Source of the DNA: Gammaproteobacteria bacterium
Lineage (GTDB): Bacteria; Pseudomonadota; Gammaproteobacteria; Pseudomonadales; Azotimanducaceae
Reading direction: 5' to 3'
Length of the DNA: 10,580 bases
NCBI GenBank assembly: GCA_009839405.1
Contig: VXPR01000004.1
Location: 1-10,580 of the forward strand
The stretch's first letter is position 1, and every line of letters starts with the position of its first letter. The notes under the pieces were generated by a model. It was not told the DNA's origin. It saw only the letters and a program-made list of their open reading frames with translations, and made no database searches. A program made the position numbers and the translations under genes. Shown one piece after another: positions 1 through 7,231 of this stretch.

Positions 1-1199
1 CCGCGCTGCCCCAGGTGGTCACCAACAAGGTTGCGGCCGACGCCTACCGCGGGGTGCGGGTCCAACAGGTAGCCGTGGCTGGCGTGTGTCTCGGCGATGG
101 CGTCGAGGGTTTCTTGGGCATCGACTCGAACGGGTGTGATGGCCTCGTCCACGCGGTTCTCGCCCTTGCGGCTGCCGCCGATCTTGGCGTGACCGTGCTC
201 CGAGAAGGCCGACATGAAGGCGCGCACACGCTCTGGGTCGCGACCGAAGCGCAGGAACAGGTAGCGCTCGAGGTTGCTGGCCACCTGGATGTCCATGCTC
301 GGGCTCAACGTCTGGTGTACTGCGCCGCGGGCATAGACGCCGGTGTCGAAGAAGCGCGCCAAAATGTCGTTTTCGTTGGTGGCGAGGATCAATTGCTCGA
401 TGGGAGCGCCCATCTCCCGCGCCACGATGCCGGCGAGGATGTTGCCGAAGTTGCCGGTGGGCACGGCTACGGTACACGGCCGGTCGGCGTTGACGCTGAC
501 GTGCACGTAGTAGCTGATCTGCGCCAGAACGCGGGCCCAGTTGACGGAATTGACCGCACCCAAGCGGTGGCGAGCCTTGAAGTCCTGGTCTGCGAACGCC
601 GCCTTCAGCATTCGCTGGCAGTCATCGAAGCTGCCTTCCACGGCGAGGCAGTGGACGTTCGCGTCAGCCGCCGCCGTCATCTGCAGTTCCTGCAAGGGGC
701 TCGTGCGGCCGTCCGGGAACATGACGAAGATGGCCATGTGGGCACGCCCCGCCACTGCGGCGATGGCCGCGCTGCCGGTGTCGCCGCTGGTGGCGCCGAC
801 GATGTTGAGGTCGCCGCCACGCCGCGCGAGGATGTGCTCGAAGAGACGTCCTAGCACCTGCAGGGCAACGTCCTTGAAGGCGAGGGTGGGGCCGTGGAAC
901 AGCTCCAGCACCCGAACGTCGCCCACCTCGACCAAGGGAATGACGTCCGGATGGTCGAAGGTTGCGAATGCCTCGGCGAGGAGGGCATCGAGCGCGTCGT
1001 CCGGGATGTCGTCCACGTAGAGCCGGAACACGGCCCCGGCGGTTTCCACGAAGGAACGGCCGCGCCAGTCGTCGAGCCGGGCACTGATGTCCGGCAGGGA
1101 CTCCGGCATGAGCAATCCCCCGTCGGCCGCCAGCCCCGTCATCACCGCGTCGGAGAAAGCCATCGGCGTGGTGCCGCCACGGGTGGACACATAGCGCAT
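1..1199 (-). CDS. thrC: Threonine synthase, C-terminus cut off by the left window edge
   Basis: This PLP enzyme converts O-phospho-L-homoserine to L-threonine plus phosphate, the last step of threonine biosynthesis in the cytoplasm. My own reverse-strand translation from the ATG at 1199 opens with MRYVSTRGG, the usual start of bacterial threonine synthases. It contains the PLP-lysine motif FHGPTLAFKD with the lysine at about residue 109, followed by the cofactor-binding stretch GATSGDTGSAA and the PTGNFGN loop. About 399 residues are visible; the family is usually about 460-480 residues, so the last 60-80 are missing. Near the left edge the motif usually seen as DPHTAVG reads DPHPAVG. The gene starts 49 bases after the cupin gene and is probably the last or near-last gene of the operon. 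No strong ribosome binding site precedes the ATG. I am very sure of the family. Confidence 0.95.
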   Translation of the reverse strand, partial: MRYVSTRGGTTPMAFSDAVMTGLAADGGLLMPESLPDISARLDDWRGRSFVETAGAVFRLYVDDIPDDALDALLAEAFATFDHPDVIPLVEVGDVRVLELFHGPTLAFKDVALQVLGRLFEHILARRGGDLNIVGATSGDTGSAAIAAVAGRAHMAIFVMFPDGRTSPLQELQMTAAADANVHCLAVEGSFDDCQRMLKAAFADQDFKARHRLGAVNSVNWARVLAQISYYVHVSVNADRPCTVAVPTGNFGNILAGIVAREMGAPIEQLILATNENDILARFFDTGVYARGAVHQTLSPSMDIQVASNLERYLFLRFGRDPERVRAFMSAFSEHGHAKIGGSRKGENRVDEAITPVRVDAQETLDAIAETHASHGYLLDPHPAVGVGRNLVGDHLGQR

Positions 1200-1248
1200 G
1201 GCCGGAATGATACTCGTGCGTGGGTCCTTCGCTGCTGACCTGCTGCCT

Positions 1249-1698
1249 TCAGCGGTGTCCGTCGGCGTCGTGCAGCCAGACGCGTTCGCCGTTGCTCTTG
1301 ACGAGGGTGCGGCCGATGCGGGGGTAGTGCACCACGTCGGCAATGTTGCGCTCGCCGCCCATCAGGTACACGAGGTCCTCCTCGAACGGGTTGCGCAGCA
1401 TGTGCGCCGGTGACGGCGCAGTGAAGCCCATGAAGTCGCCAGGCCCCACCTCGAAGGTCTCGTCGCCGATTTCAGCAATGCCTCGGCCGGAGACCACGTA
1501 GAGGAACTCCTCGTCCTGATCGTGGTAGTGAAAGGTGGTGCTGTCGCGCCCTGGTTCCAGCCGCACCAGATGGATGCCGATGCGGGTCAAGCCGGTGGCG
1601 TCGGATATGGCGCGTGAATGACGCACGCCGTTGTTGTTGAACGGATGCACGCGCCGTCGCTCCGGCATCTGCATCATTTCCTTTCGGGTGATCAACAT
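1249..1698 (-). CDS. Small cupin-domain protein
   Basis: This 149-residue single-domain cupin (a small beta-barrel metal-binding fold) shows both family motifs. Motif 1 runs over residues 50-71 with His57, His59 and Glu63 or Glu64. Motif 2 runs over residues 85-103 with GPGDF, PSPAHM and His99. These histidines and the glutamate would bind one metal ion. It resembles the uncharacterised cupin proteins grouped as COG3837-like; the substrate cannot be told from sequence. The ATG at 1698 lies inside the end of hisC (7-base overlap) and has GGGAG six bases upstream at 1705-1709, so translation is probably coupled to hisC. A downstream ATG at residue 11, with an AAGGA-like site before it, is an alternative start. 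Its position between hisC and thrC suggests a role in amino acid metabolism or its control, but that is inference. Confidence 0.85.
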   Translation of the reverse strand: MLITRKEMMQMPERRRVHPFNNNGVRHSRAISDATGLTRIGIHLVRLEPGRDSTTFHYHDQDEEFLYVVSGRGIAEIGDETFEVGPGDFMGFTAPSPAHMLRNPFEEDLVYLMGGERNIADVVHYPRIGRTLVKSNGERVWLHDADGHR

Positions 1699-2786
1699 CG
1701 TTCACTCCCAGGCCGAAGGATTTCGCCAAGCGCGCCGAGCAGGGAGTCGTTCTCCTCCGGTGTGCCAACGGTGATGCGCAGCCTACCCGCCAGGCGCGGC
1801 GCGTCGAAGTGCCGCACGAGAATGCCGCGGCGCTTCAATGCGGCGTAGATGGCCGGGGCCGGTGGTGCGTCGGTTGGCGGGGCCGCCAGCAGGAAGTTTG
1901 CCTCGGAGGCGGGAGTGTCGAATCCGGCCGCCAACAGCCGCTCGCGCAACCGCTGCCGCTCTCGCCGCACCGCCGCCCACGACGCCTCGGCATGTTTACG
2001 ATCGGCGAACGCCGCTTCCGCCGCCGCCTGCGCCAGCACGCTGACGTTGTAGCTGTCGCGGGTCTTGTCCCGGATCGGCTCGATCAGCCCCGCGCTGCCG
2101 AGCAGGAAGCCGAAGCGCACACCTGCGAGCGAATATCCCTTCGACAGCGATCTCAGCAGCAGGAGGTTGTCAAAGCGATGGACGAGTCGCGTTAGGTCGT
2201 GGGCCAAGCCAGGGTCCACGAAGTCCACATACGCCTCGTCCACGAGCAAGACCCCGCTGAGACTCTCGGCCAACGCGGCAATAGCCTGGGCATCGAGTAG
2301 CGCGCCGGAAGGAGCATGAGGGTTTACGAGACACGTTAGCCGAACGTCCTCGGCATTGAGTCGCGCAGCCAAGTCCGCCGGTGGCAGCCAGCCGTCGCCA
2401 AGTTCCACGGCCACCAGCCGGCAATCCTGAATCGACGCCAGCACTGGATAGAGGGAGTAGCTCGGCGATGCCATGCCGAAGGCCGCGCCGGGGTCCACGA
2501 AGGTCGTCAGCGCCAGCCGCAGAGCCTCGTCGCCGCCGTTGGTCGCGACCACCTGGTCCGGCTGCAATCCAAAGCGCGCCGCCGCAAGACGGCGGAAGCC
2601 CAATGCCGTGGCGGGCGGATAACGGCGCAGCAAGGCGATGTCCACCGCCGCCAATGCACGTGCCACTGCCGGGGAGGGCGGATACGGATTCTCGTTGGTG
2701 TTGAGCTTGATGACCTTGGCGTCGTCCGGCTGCTCGCCATAGCCGTAGCCGGTCATGCGCTCGATGTTCGCCCGCTCGAAACTCAC
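1692..2786 (-). CDS. hisC: Histidinol-phosphate aminotransferase
   Basis: HisC transfers an amino group from glutamate to imidazole-acetol phosphate, giving L-histidinol phosphate in histidine biosynthesis. The 364 residues match the family's usual length of about 350-370. Visible fold-type I aminotransferase motifs are the N-terminal LNTNENPYPPSP, the NPHAPSG loop with Asn155, DEAYVDF with Asp183 pairing the PLP pyridine nitrogen, SLSKGYSLAG with the PLP lysine at Lys216, and RLRITVGT with the carboxylate-binding Arg337. The start is GTG at 2786 inside a GTGA overlap with the upstream membrane-protein gene, with GAGGAG eight bases before it (2795-2800). Homologous enzymes act on aromatic amino acids or on threonine phosphate (CobD), so substrate specificity is less certain than the fold. 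No other his gene is present in the window. Confidence 0.9.
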   Translation of the reverse strand: MSFERANIERMTGYGYGEQPDDAKVIKLNTNENPYPPSPAVARALAAVDIALLRRYPPATALGFRRLAAARFGLQPDQVVATNGGDEALRLALTTFVDPGAAFGMASPSYSLYPVLASIQDCRLVAVELGDGWLPPADLAARLNAEDVRLTCLVNPHAPSGALLDAQAIAALAESLSGVLLVDEAYVDFVDPGLAHDLTRLVHRFDNLLLLRSLSKGYSLAGVRFGFLLGSAGLIEPIRDKTRDSYNVSVLAQAAAEAAFADRKHAEASWAAVRRERQRLRERLLAAGFDTPASEANFLLAAPPTDAPPAPAIYAALKRRGILVRHFDAPRLAGRLRITVGTPEENDSLLGALGEILRPGSERC

Positions 2787-3850
2787 GGCGTCGTCTCCTC
2801 GGACGGAGCATCACGAGCCGCCGCCGTCGCCGGCCCAAGCAGAAGCGCAAGCCAATTCGTGCTTGGATTTGCTTCCAGCGCGATCTTCAAGGTCATCGTC
2901 AGGGGCACCGACAGCAACATGCCCACCGGCCCTAGCATCCAGCCCCAGAACACCAACGACAGGAACACCACCAGCGTCGAGAGCCCAAGCCCGCGTCCCA
3001 TGAAGCGCGGCTCGACGACGTTGCCGAAGCCGACATTGGTGATCGCAAACACCGCCGCCACCGCCGCCGCGTGCCACGCCCCGAGCTGCACCAGTGCCAG
3101 CAGCACGGGCGGCGCGGCGGCGATGAGACTGCCGATGGTGGGCACGTAATTCAGCAGAAACGCGAGGAGCCCCCAGAGTGCCGGAAAGTCGACGCCGATG
3201 ACCCACATGGCCACCCAAACGACGATTCCCGTGGCGGCACTGATCGCCGTCTTGATGGCGATGTAGCGGTTCACGTTCTCGGCAAAGCGGCGGAAGTGCG
3301 GCAGGTCTCGCTCTGGCACCTTCAGCACGGCCTTGAGCTTGGCCGGGAAACTAGATGCTTCGCCGAGAATGAAGATCACCGTCAGCAGGATGAGGAAGCC
3401 GTTCGAGAGCACGTTGCCGAACCCCGCCAGCACATTGCCCGCCAGCGTGAATGCGCCAGACGGATCGAGACCGTCCAAGGCCGAGACCTGCGAGAAGTCA
3501 AACCCAAGCCGTAGGGCGAGCGCCGTACCGCTCGCCACCAGGGTATTCAACCGTTCCGCATAGAACGGCATCTGCTCGCGAAAGTCGTCCACACTGCTTG
3601 CCACCACCGCCCCCACGCCCAGCAGAACGGCAATCAACGCCGCCACCACGCCGGCGATGGCGAGGCCCACAGGAACCCGGTGCCGTGCCATCCAGAACAC
3701 GGGGGTGGCGGCGATGGTGGCAAGGAACGCCGCCAACAGAAACGGCACCATCAACTCTTCGGCAGCCTTGATGCCAGCCACCACCACCACAAAGGCGGCG
3801 AGCATCAGCAGGGGATTGCTGGCCGAGATTGGACCGGACGACGCGGGCAC
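2783..3850 (-). CDS. AI-2E family (TqsA/PerM-type) membrane protein
   Basis: This 355-residue inner-membrane protein belongs to the AI-2E exporter-like family (TqsA, YdiK, PerM/YhhT). Hydrophobic segments lie at about residues 13-50, 60-85, 147-163, 204-222, 224-256, 258-275 and 291-325. The soluble region between about 86 and 146 sits where the family has its extracytoplasmic domain. The signature stretch with LLNYVPTIGS (about 232-241) and the C-terminal PRFMGRGLGLS followed by GPVGMLLSVPLT (about 281-318) are typical. Named members have been linked to autoinducer-2 export or to ion/proton exchange; the substrate here is unknown and the family name should not be read as proof of quorum sensing. 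The start is GTG at 3850, 18 bases after the amidase stop and with only a weak AAGG upstream. The stop overlaps the hisC start by four bases. Confidence 0.9.
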   Translation of the reverse strand: MPASSGPISASNPLLMLAAFVVVVAGIKAAEELMVPFLLAAFLATIAATPVFWMARHRVPVGLAIAGVVAALIAVLLGVGAVVASSVDDFREQMPFYAERLNTLVASGTALALRLGFDFSQVSALDGLDPSGAFTLAGNVLAGFGNVLSNGFLILLTVIFILGEASSFPAKLKAVLKVPERDLPHFRRFAENVNRYIAIKTAISAATGIVVWVAMWVIGVDFPALWGLLAFLLNYVPTIGSLIAAAPPVLLALVQLGAWHAAAVAAVFAITNVGFGNVVEPRFMGRGLGLSTLVVFLSLVFWGWMLGPVGMLLSVPLTMTLKIALEANPSTNWLALLLGPATAAARDAPSEETTP

Positions 3851-3868
3851 CGCTACAGGGACGCGCCT

Positions 3869-4690
3869 TCAGGAGAAGGCACGGCGATTGGCAAGGCTTG
3901 GCAACTGCCCCCGCACTTCGGTCACCCGCGTGGGGTCCACATCCGCCACCGCAAAGCCGTCGCCGCCATCGCACGAGGCGATCACGTCGCCCCAAGGGTC
4001 CACGATCAGGCCGTGGCCCCAAGACTGGCGCCCCCGATGGCCGTGGTCGCCATGCTGCGCCGGGGCGATCATGTAGCACTGGGTTTCGATGGCGCGTGCC
4101 CGCATGAGCACTTCCCAATGGTCGCGGCCGGTGGTGCGGGTGAACGCGCTCGGCGCGGTGAGGGCGATCGCGCCCATGTCGGCGAGGCGTTGATACAGCG
4201 CCGGGAAGCGGATGTCGTAGCAGACCGTGAGACCGAGGGCGCCGAAGGGCGCCCGAGTGACTACGGCGCGATCGCCAGGGGCCGTGCCGCGCGATTCGAG
4301 CAGGCGTGTGCCGTCCGCCAAGTCCACATCGAACAGATGAATCTTGCGATACAGCGCCGCGATCTCGCCGTCTGGCCCAAGGTGCACACAGGTATTGTGG
4401 GCGCGCCCATCGGCAGCTCGTTCGTGGAAGCCGCCGAAAACGAGATGCACCGCGCAATCCCGCGCCAGGGCCTGGCAGCGGGCCAGAATTGGGCCGCCTT
4501 TCGGCAGCGGTTCTAGCCATTGGCGACGTTCGCGTTCGCTGCCGATGTAGGCGAAGGCCTCCGGCAAGAACACCATCTTCGCGCCAGCCTCGGCAGCTTC
4601 CCGCGCGAGCCCCAGGGCGCTTGCGAGATTCGCCTCGACATCCGAGGTGGCGCACATCTGAACGATGCCGACGGGGGTCGTTTCACTCAT
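3869..4690 (-). CDS. Nitrilase-superfamily amidase, Nit1/deaminated-glutathione amidase type
   Basis: This 273-residue cytoplasmic carbon-nitrogen hydrolase has the complete nitrilase triad: Glu44 in LPEAFAY, Lys116 in YRKIHLFDVD and the nucleophile Cys157 in VCYDIRFP. The YRKIHLFDVD form and the CYDIRFPALYQRL context match the Nit1/YbeM branch, whose studied members hydrolyse deaminated glutathione, a side product of transaminases, to alpha-ketoglutarate and Cys-Gly. That repair role would fit the aminotransferase-rich neighbourhood, though it is inferred from family only; omega-amidase is the main alternative. The ATG at 4690 follows a GGGAGG ribosome binding site at 4700-4705 with about nine bases of spacing. 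It is the first gene of the five-gene block ending in thrC, preceded by a 118-base gap. Confidence 0.9.
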   Translation of the reverse strand: MSETTPVGIVQMCATSDVEANLASALGLAREAAEAGAKMVFLPEAFAYIGSERERRQWLEPLPKGGPILARCQALARDCAVHLVFGGFHERAADGRAHNTCVHLGPDGEIAALYRKIHLFDVDLADGTRLLESRGTAPGDRAVVTRAPFGALGLTVCYDIRFPALYQRLADMGAIALTAPSAFTRTTGRDHWEVLMRARAIETQCYMIAPAQHGDHGHRGRQSWGHGLIVDPWGDVIASCDGGDGFAVADVDPTRVTEVRGQLPSLANRRAFS

Positions 4691-4808
4691 GGCTGCTGGC
4701 CTCCCTCAAGCGGCGCTCAACCCGGGTAGTGTCTCACTTTGACTTCTACTGCACCTTTTGGCGGGACGCCCTCCCTCCGATGGCTCCCAAAGTGCAGCAG
4801 ACACCACG
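4691..4808 (-). promoter_or_regulatory. Intergenic gap before the amidase operon
   Basis: This is the only substantial gap between the helicase gene and the amidase gene, so the promoter of the amidase-thrC block should lie here if that block is transcribed separately. I see a clear ribosome binding site (GGGAGG, 4700-4705) and an imperfect inverted repeat (4749-4797), but no convincing -35/-10 pair. Read-through from the helicase gene cannot be excluded. Confidence 0.3.
4749..4797 (-). terminator. Imperfect hairpin downstream of the helicase gene, possible weak terminator
   Basis: CTGCAC (4749-4754) pairs perfectly with GTGCAG (4792-4797). The stem can continue with TTT/AAA after a bulged base. 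A small inner hairpin GGCG-GGA-CGCC lies at 4760-4770. On the minus strand it begins about 11 bases after the helicase stop codon. There is no T-run after it on that strand, so intrinsic termination would be weak; it may instead act in RNA stability, or be chance pairing in GC-rich DNA. Confidence 0.3.
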
Positions 4809-6002
4809 TCATTCCGCTTCCGCACCAAACTCTGGTTGTGTGCATTCCACCTGGTGCCCCAAGAACTCTTCAATGGCAGGCAGATTGAAGGCGTCGTCTT
4901 CCGAAACGAAACTGATGGCGACTCCGGAGGCGCCGGCGCGGCCCGTGCGGCCGATGCGGTGCACATAGTCCTCCGCCTCCTCGGGCAACTGATAGTTCAC
5001 CACGTGGCTGATTCCTTCCACGTGGATGCCCCGCCCAGCCACGTCCGTCGCCACCAGGAGGTTGGTGTGCCCCTCCTTGAAGCGGTTTAGCGTCGCGATG
5101 CGCTTGCGCTGCGGAATGTCGCCCGCCAGCGCTTCGCAGTCCACGCCGCGGCGGCGCAGGTCACGCACCAGATTGTGAACCTGATCGCGCCGGTTTACGA
5201 ACACCAGGGTGTGGTCCGGTTGCTCGCCCTGCACGAAGCGCAGCAGGATGTCGCGCTTGTTGCTCGCGTCCATCAGCCAAAAGCGCTGATCGACGGTGTC
5301 CACGGCCACCGACTCCGGCTCGATGGCGACGTGCTCTGGCTCCAGCGTCCACTGCTGCGCCAGATTCATCACGTCGGCATTGAACGTGGCGCTGAAAAAG
5401 AGCGTCTGTCGGGAGCGTTTCTTCGGCGTCTGATAGACGATTCGTCGCACGTCCGGGATGAAGCCCATGTCGAGCATTCGGTCCGCCTCGTCGATCACCA
5501 GCACCTCCACACGGCTTAAGTCCACCGACCGTCGCCGGACGAAGTCCAAGAGGCGCCCGGGGGTGGCGACGAGGATGTCGATGGGCCAGCGCCGGAGCTG
5601 CGTTTGCTGCTTCTCGAAGTCGATGCCGCCCACGGCGACGCCGATGACGGCATCCGTGTAGCGGGCGAGATCTCGGGCATCTGCTTCGATCTGCAGCGCC
5701 AGTTCCCGCGTTGGTGCCAGCACCAGTGAACGGGCGAATCCGGGTGGATTGGGGCGTGCGAGAGGGTGCTCGATCTGACGCGCGAGGATGGTGATCAGAA
5801 AGGCTGCGGTCTTGCCGGTGCCGGTCTGGGCTTGTCCGGTTACGTCGTAGTCGGCAAGGCTGAACGGCAGCACTTCGCTCTGAATGGGCGTGCAGTCGGT
5901 GAAGCCGAGGTCATCGATCGCATCCATGACGGTATGGGGCAACGCCAGATGGTGGAAGTTGACGATCGCTTCCGGGCTCGCTTCGGGGGTCGGTTCGCTC
6001 AC
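4809..6002 (-). CDS. rhlB: DEAD-box ATP-dependent RNA helicase, RhlB-like
   Basis: This 397-residue helicase unwinds short RNA duplexes; RhlB proteins assist RNA decay as degradosome partners of RNase E. Motifs run in the family order: Q motif with Gln41, Walker A AQTGTGKT (58-65), PTREL (97-101), GG (125-126), TPGR (147-150), DEAD (171-174), SAT (204-206), then DVAGRGIHVEG and HRIGRTGRAG in the second RecA domain. The DVAGRGIH form and the EDDAFNLPAIEEFLG tail resemble Pseudomonas-type RhlB more than RhlE or SrmB. I chose the GTG at 6002 because it overlaps the aminotransferase stop as GTGA, has GGAGG just upstream and opens with a family-like N-terminus. A longer frame from an ATG at 6044 adds 14 unlikely residues inside the neighbouring gene. 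The basic C-terminal tail of some RhlB proteins is short or absent here. Confidence 0.9.
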   Translation of the reverse strand: MSEPTPEASPEAIVNFHHLALPHTVMDAIDDLGFTDCTPIQSEVLPFSLADYDVTGQAQTGTGKTAAFLITILARQIEHPLARPNPPGFARSLVLAPTRELALQIEADARDLARYTDAVIGVAVGGIDFEKQQTQLRRWPIDILVATPGRLLDFVRRRSVDLSRVEVLVIDEADRMLDMGFIPDVRRIVYQTPKKRSRQTLFFSATFNADVMNLAQQWTLEPEHVAIEPESVAVDTVDQRFWLMDASNKRDILLRFVQGEQPDHTLVFVNRRDQVHNLVRDLRRRGVDCEALAGDIPQRKRIATLNRFKEGHTNLLVATDVAGRGIHVEGISHVVNYQLPEEAEDYVHRIGRTGRAGASGVAISFVSEDDAFNLPAIEEFLGHQVECTQPEFGAEAE

Positions 6003-7231
6003 GCTGCCTCCGTGGACTTTCGTGCGGATGCAAGCCGTATGCATAGGGCGAGCACATCTATGGCTGCCACCACTTCGTCAAGGGTTGCGAAGGTGGGGGC
6101 AATGCGAATGTTGCGGTCTTCCGGGTCTTTGCCGCCCGGGAACGTCGCCCCGGCCGGCGTCAGCACGACCCCGGCATCGGCGGCAAGTGCCACGACCTCC
6201 TTGGCGAGACCGGGCTCGGTGTTGAGCGAGACGAAGTAGCCGCCTCGAGGCCGGGTCCAAGTGGCAAGACCGGTGCCGCCTAGGCCCTGTTCCAACCCCT
6301 CCTGCACCGCCTCGAACTTGGGCCGCACGGACTCCGCATGGCAGTGCATGTGCTCCGCCAGGCGACCGCTCAGCAAGCGCGCGTGGCGCAGTTGGTTCAC
6401 CTTGTCTGGCCCGATCATGAAGGCCGAGAAGCGGCGCTCCAAGGCGTCGAGCAGCCCCGCCCCGCCGCCGAGGAAGGCGACGCCGCTGCCGGCGTGGGTG
6501 ATCTTCGACGTGGACGCGAACATGGCGATGGCGTCTGCGGTTCCAACGGCCCTCGCAAGGGGCAGGATCGGCGTCAGTTCCACCGGCGGCGACTCGAAGT
6601 CGTGCACGGCATAGGCGTTGTCCCAAAGCACCAGAAAGCCGGGCGCTGCGAGCTTGGGCAGATGGGCGATGCGTTCGACCACTTCGGGCGAATAGGTGCA
6701 GCCCGTGGGGTTGGAGTGCTTCGGCACGCACCAGATGCAGCGGACGGTGGGGTCATCCTGCACGAGCCGCTCGACGGCATCCATGTCCGGGCCTTCGACC
6801 CCGATCGGCACCGTGACGGGCGCGATGCCGAACGAATCGGTCAACGTGAAGTGACGGTCGTAGCCTGGCACCGGGCAGATCGCCTTCGCCGGGCCGGCGT
6901 CACGCCACGGCCTATGCAAGATGCCATAGTGCATGGCCGCGTCGAGCACATAGAACATGAGCGTTAGGCTCGCGTTGCCGCCGGCCATTACATCCTCGGG
7001 CGCTACGTCCAGGAGCTCGGCACCGAGTTGCCGCGCCTCGGGAATGCCGCGCAGGTTGCCGTAGTTGCGCACATCCGTGCCGTCCTCGGCAGTGAAGTCG
7101 CCGTTCAGGATGCCGTCGAGCTCGTCGGAAAGGTCTAGCTGCGCCGCCGCTGGCTTGCCGCGCGTGAGATCGAGCTTGAGATTGGCACCTTGCAGCGCCG
7201 CGTATTGGCGCTCGAGTTCCTCGACGGGCAT
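5999..7231 (-). CDS. Aspartate aminotransferase, Corynebacterium AspT-type subgroup
   Basis: This 410-residue PLP enzyme is predicted to interconvert aspartate and 2-oxoglutarate with oxaloacetate and glutamate. It belongs to the divergent subgroup typified by Corynebacterium glutamicum AspT (Pfam Asp_aminotransf family), recognisable by LDLTRGKPAAAQLDLS near residue 20, GGNASLTLM (84-92), CPVPGYDRHF (119-128), VPKHSNPTG with Asn174, DNAYAVH with Asp204 and Tyr207, and STSKITHAG with the PLP lysine at Lys243. NIRIAPTF carries the substrate-binding Arg376. The ATG at 7231 shares one base with the argC stop (TGATG) and has GGAAG seven bases upstream. A frame open further upstream to 7471 lies wholly inside argC and is not family-like. 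The coupling to argC suggests supply of aspartate or glutamate for arginine synthesis; acetylornithine transamination is a less likely alternative. Confidence 0.88.
   Translation of the reverse strand: MPVEELERQYAALQGANLKLDLTRGKPAAAQLDLSDELDGILNGDFTAEDGTDVRNYGNLRGIPEARQLGAELLDVAPEDVMAGGNASLTLMFYVLDAAMHYGILHRPWRDAGPAKAICPVPGYDRHFTLTDSFGIAPVTVPIGVEGPDMDAVERLVQDDPTVRCIWCVPKHSNPTGCTYSPEVVERIAHLPKLAAPGFLVLWDNAYAVHDFESPPVELTPILPLARAVGTADAIAMFASTSKITHAGSGVAFLGGGAGLLDALERRFSAFMIGPDKVNQLRHARLLSGRLAEHMHCHAESVRPKFEAVQEGLEQGLGGTGLATWTRPRGGYFVSLNTEPGLAKEVVALAADAGVVLTPAGATFPGGKDPEDRNIRIAPTFATLDEVVAAIDVLALCIRLASARKSTEAA

Noticed and set aside
15..854. Long plus-strand open frame (279 codons)
   Set aside because: It lies entirely opposite thrC, whose frame gives a clear threonine synthase. 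The plus-strand product has no recognisable motif and reflects GC-rich codon bias.
2783..3850. Quorum-sensing system based on the AI-2E family name
   Set aside because: No luxS, lsr or sensor gene is present in the window, and the family includes members unrelated to autoinducer-2.
3498..4655. Long minus-strand open frame (385 codons) and plus-strand frame 3680-4516
   Set aside because: Both run across the amidase and membrane-protein genes in other frames and give low-complexity Arg/Gly/Pro-rich products without domains.
6003..6044. 14-residue N-terminal extension of the helicase from an upstream ATG
   Set aside because: It lies inside the aminotransferase gene. The GTG at 6002 has GGAGG upstream and forms the GTGA overlap.
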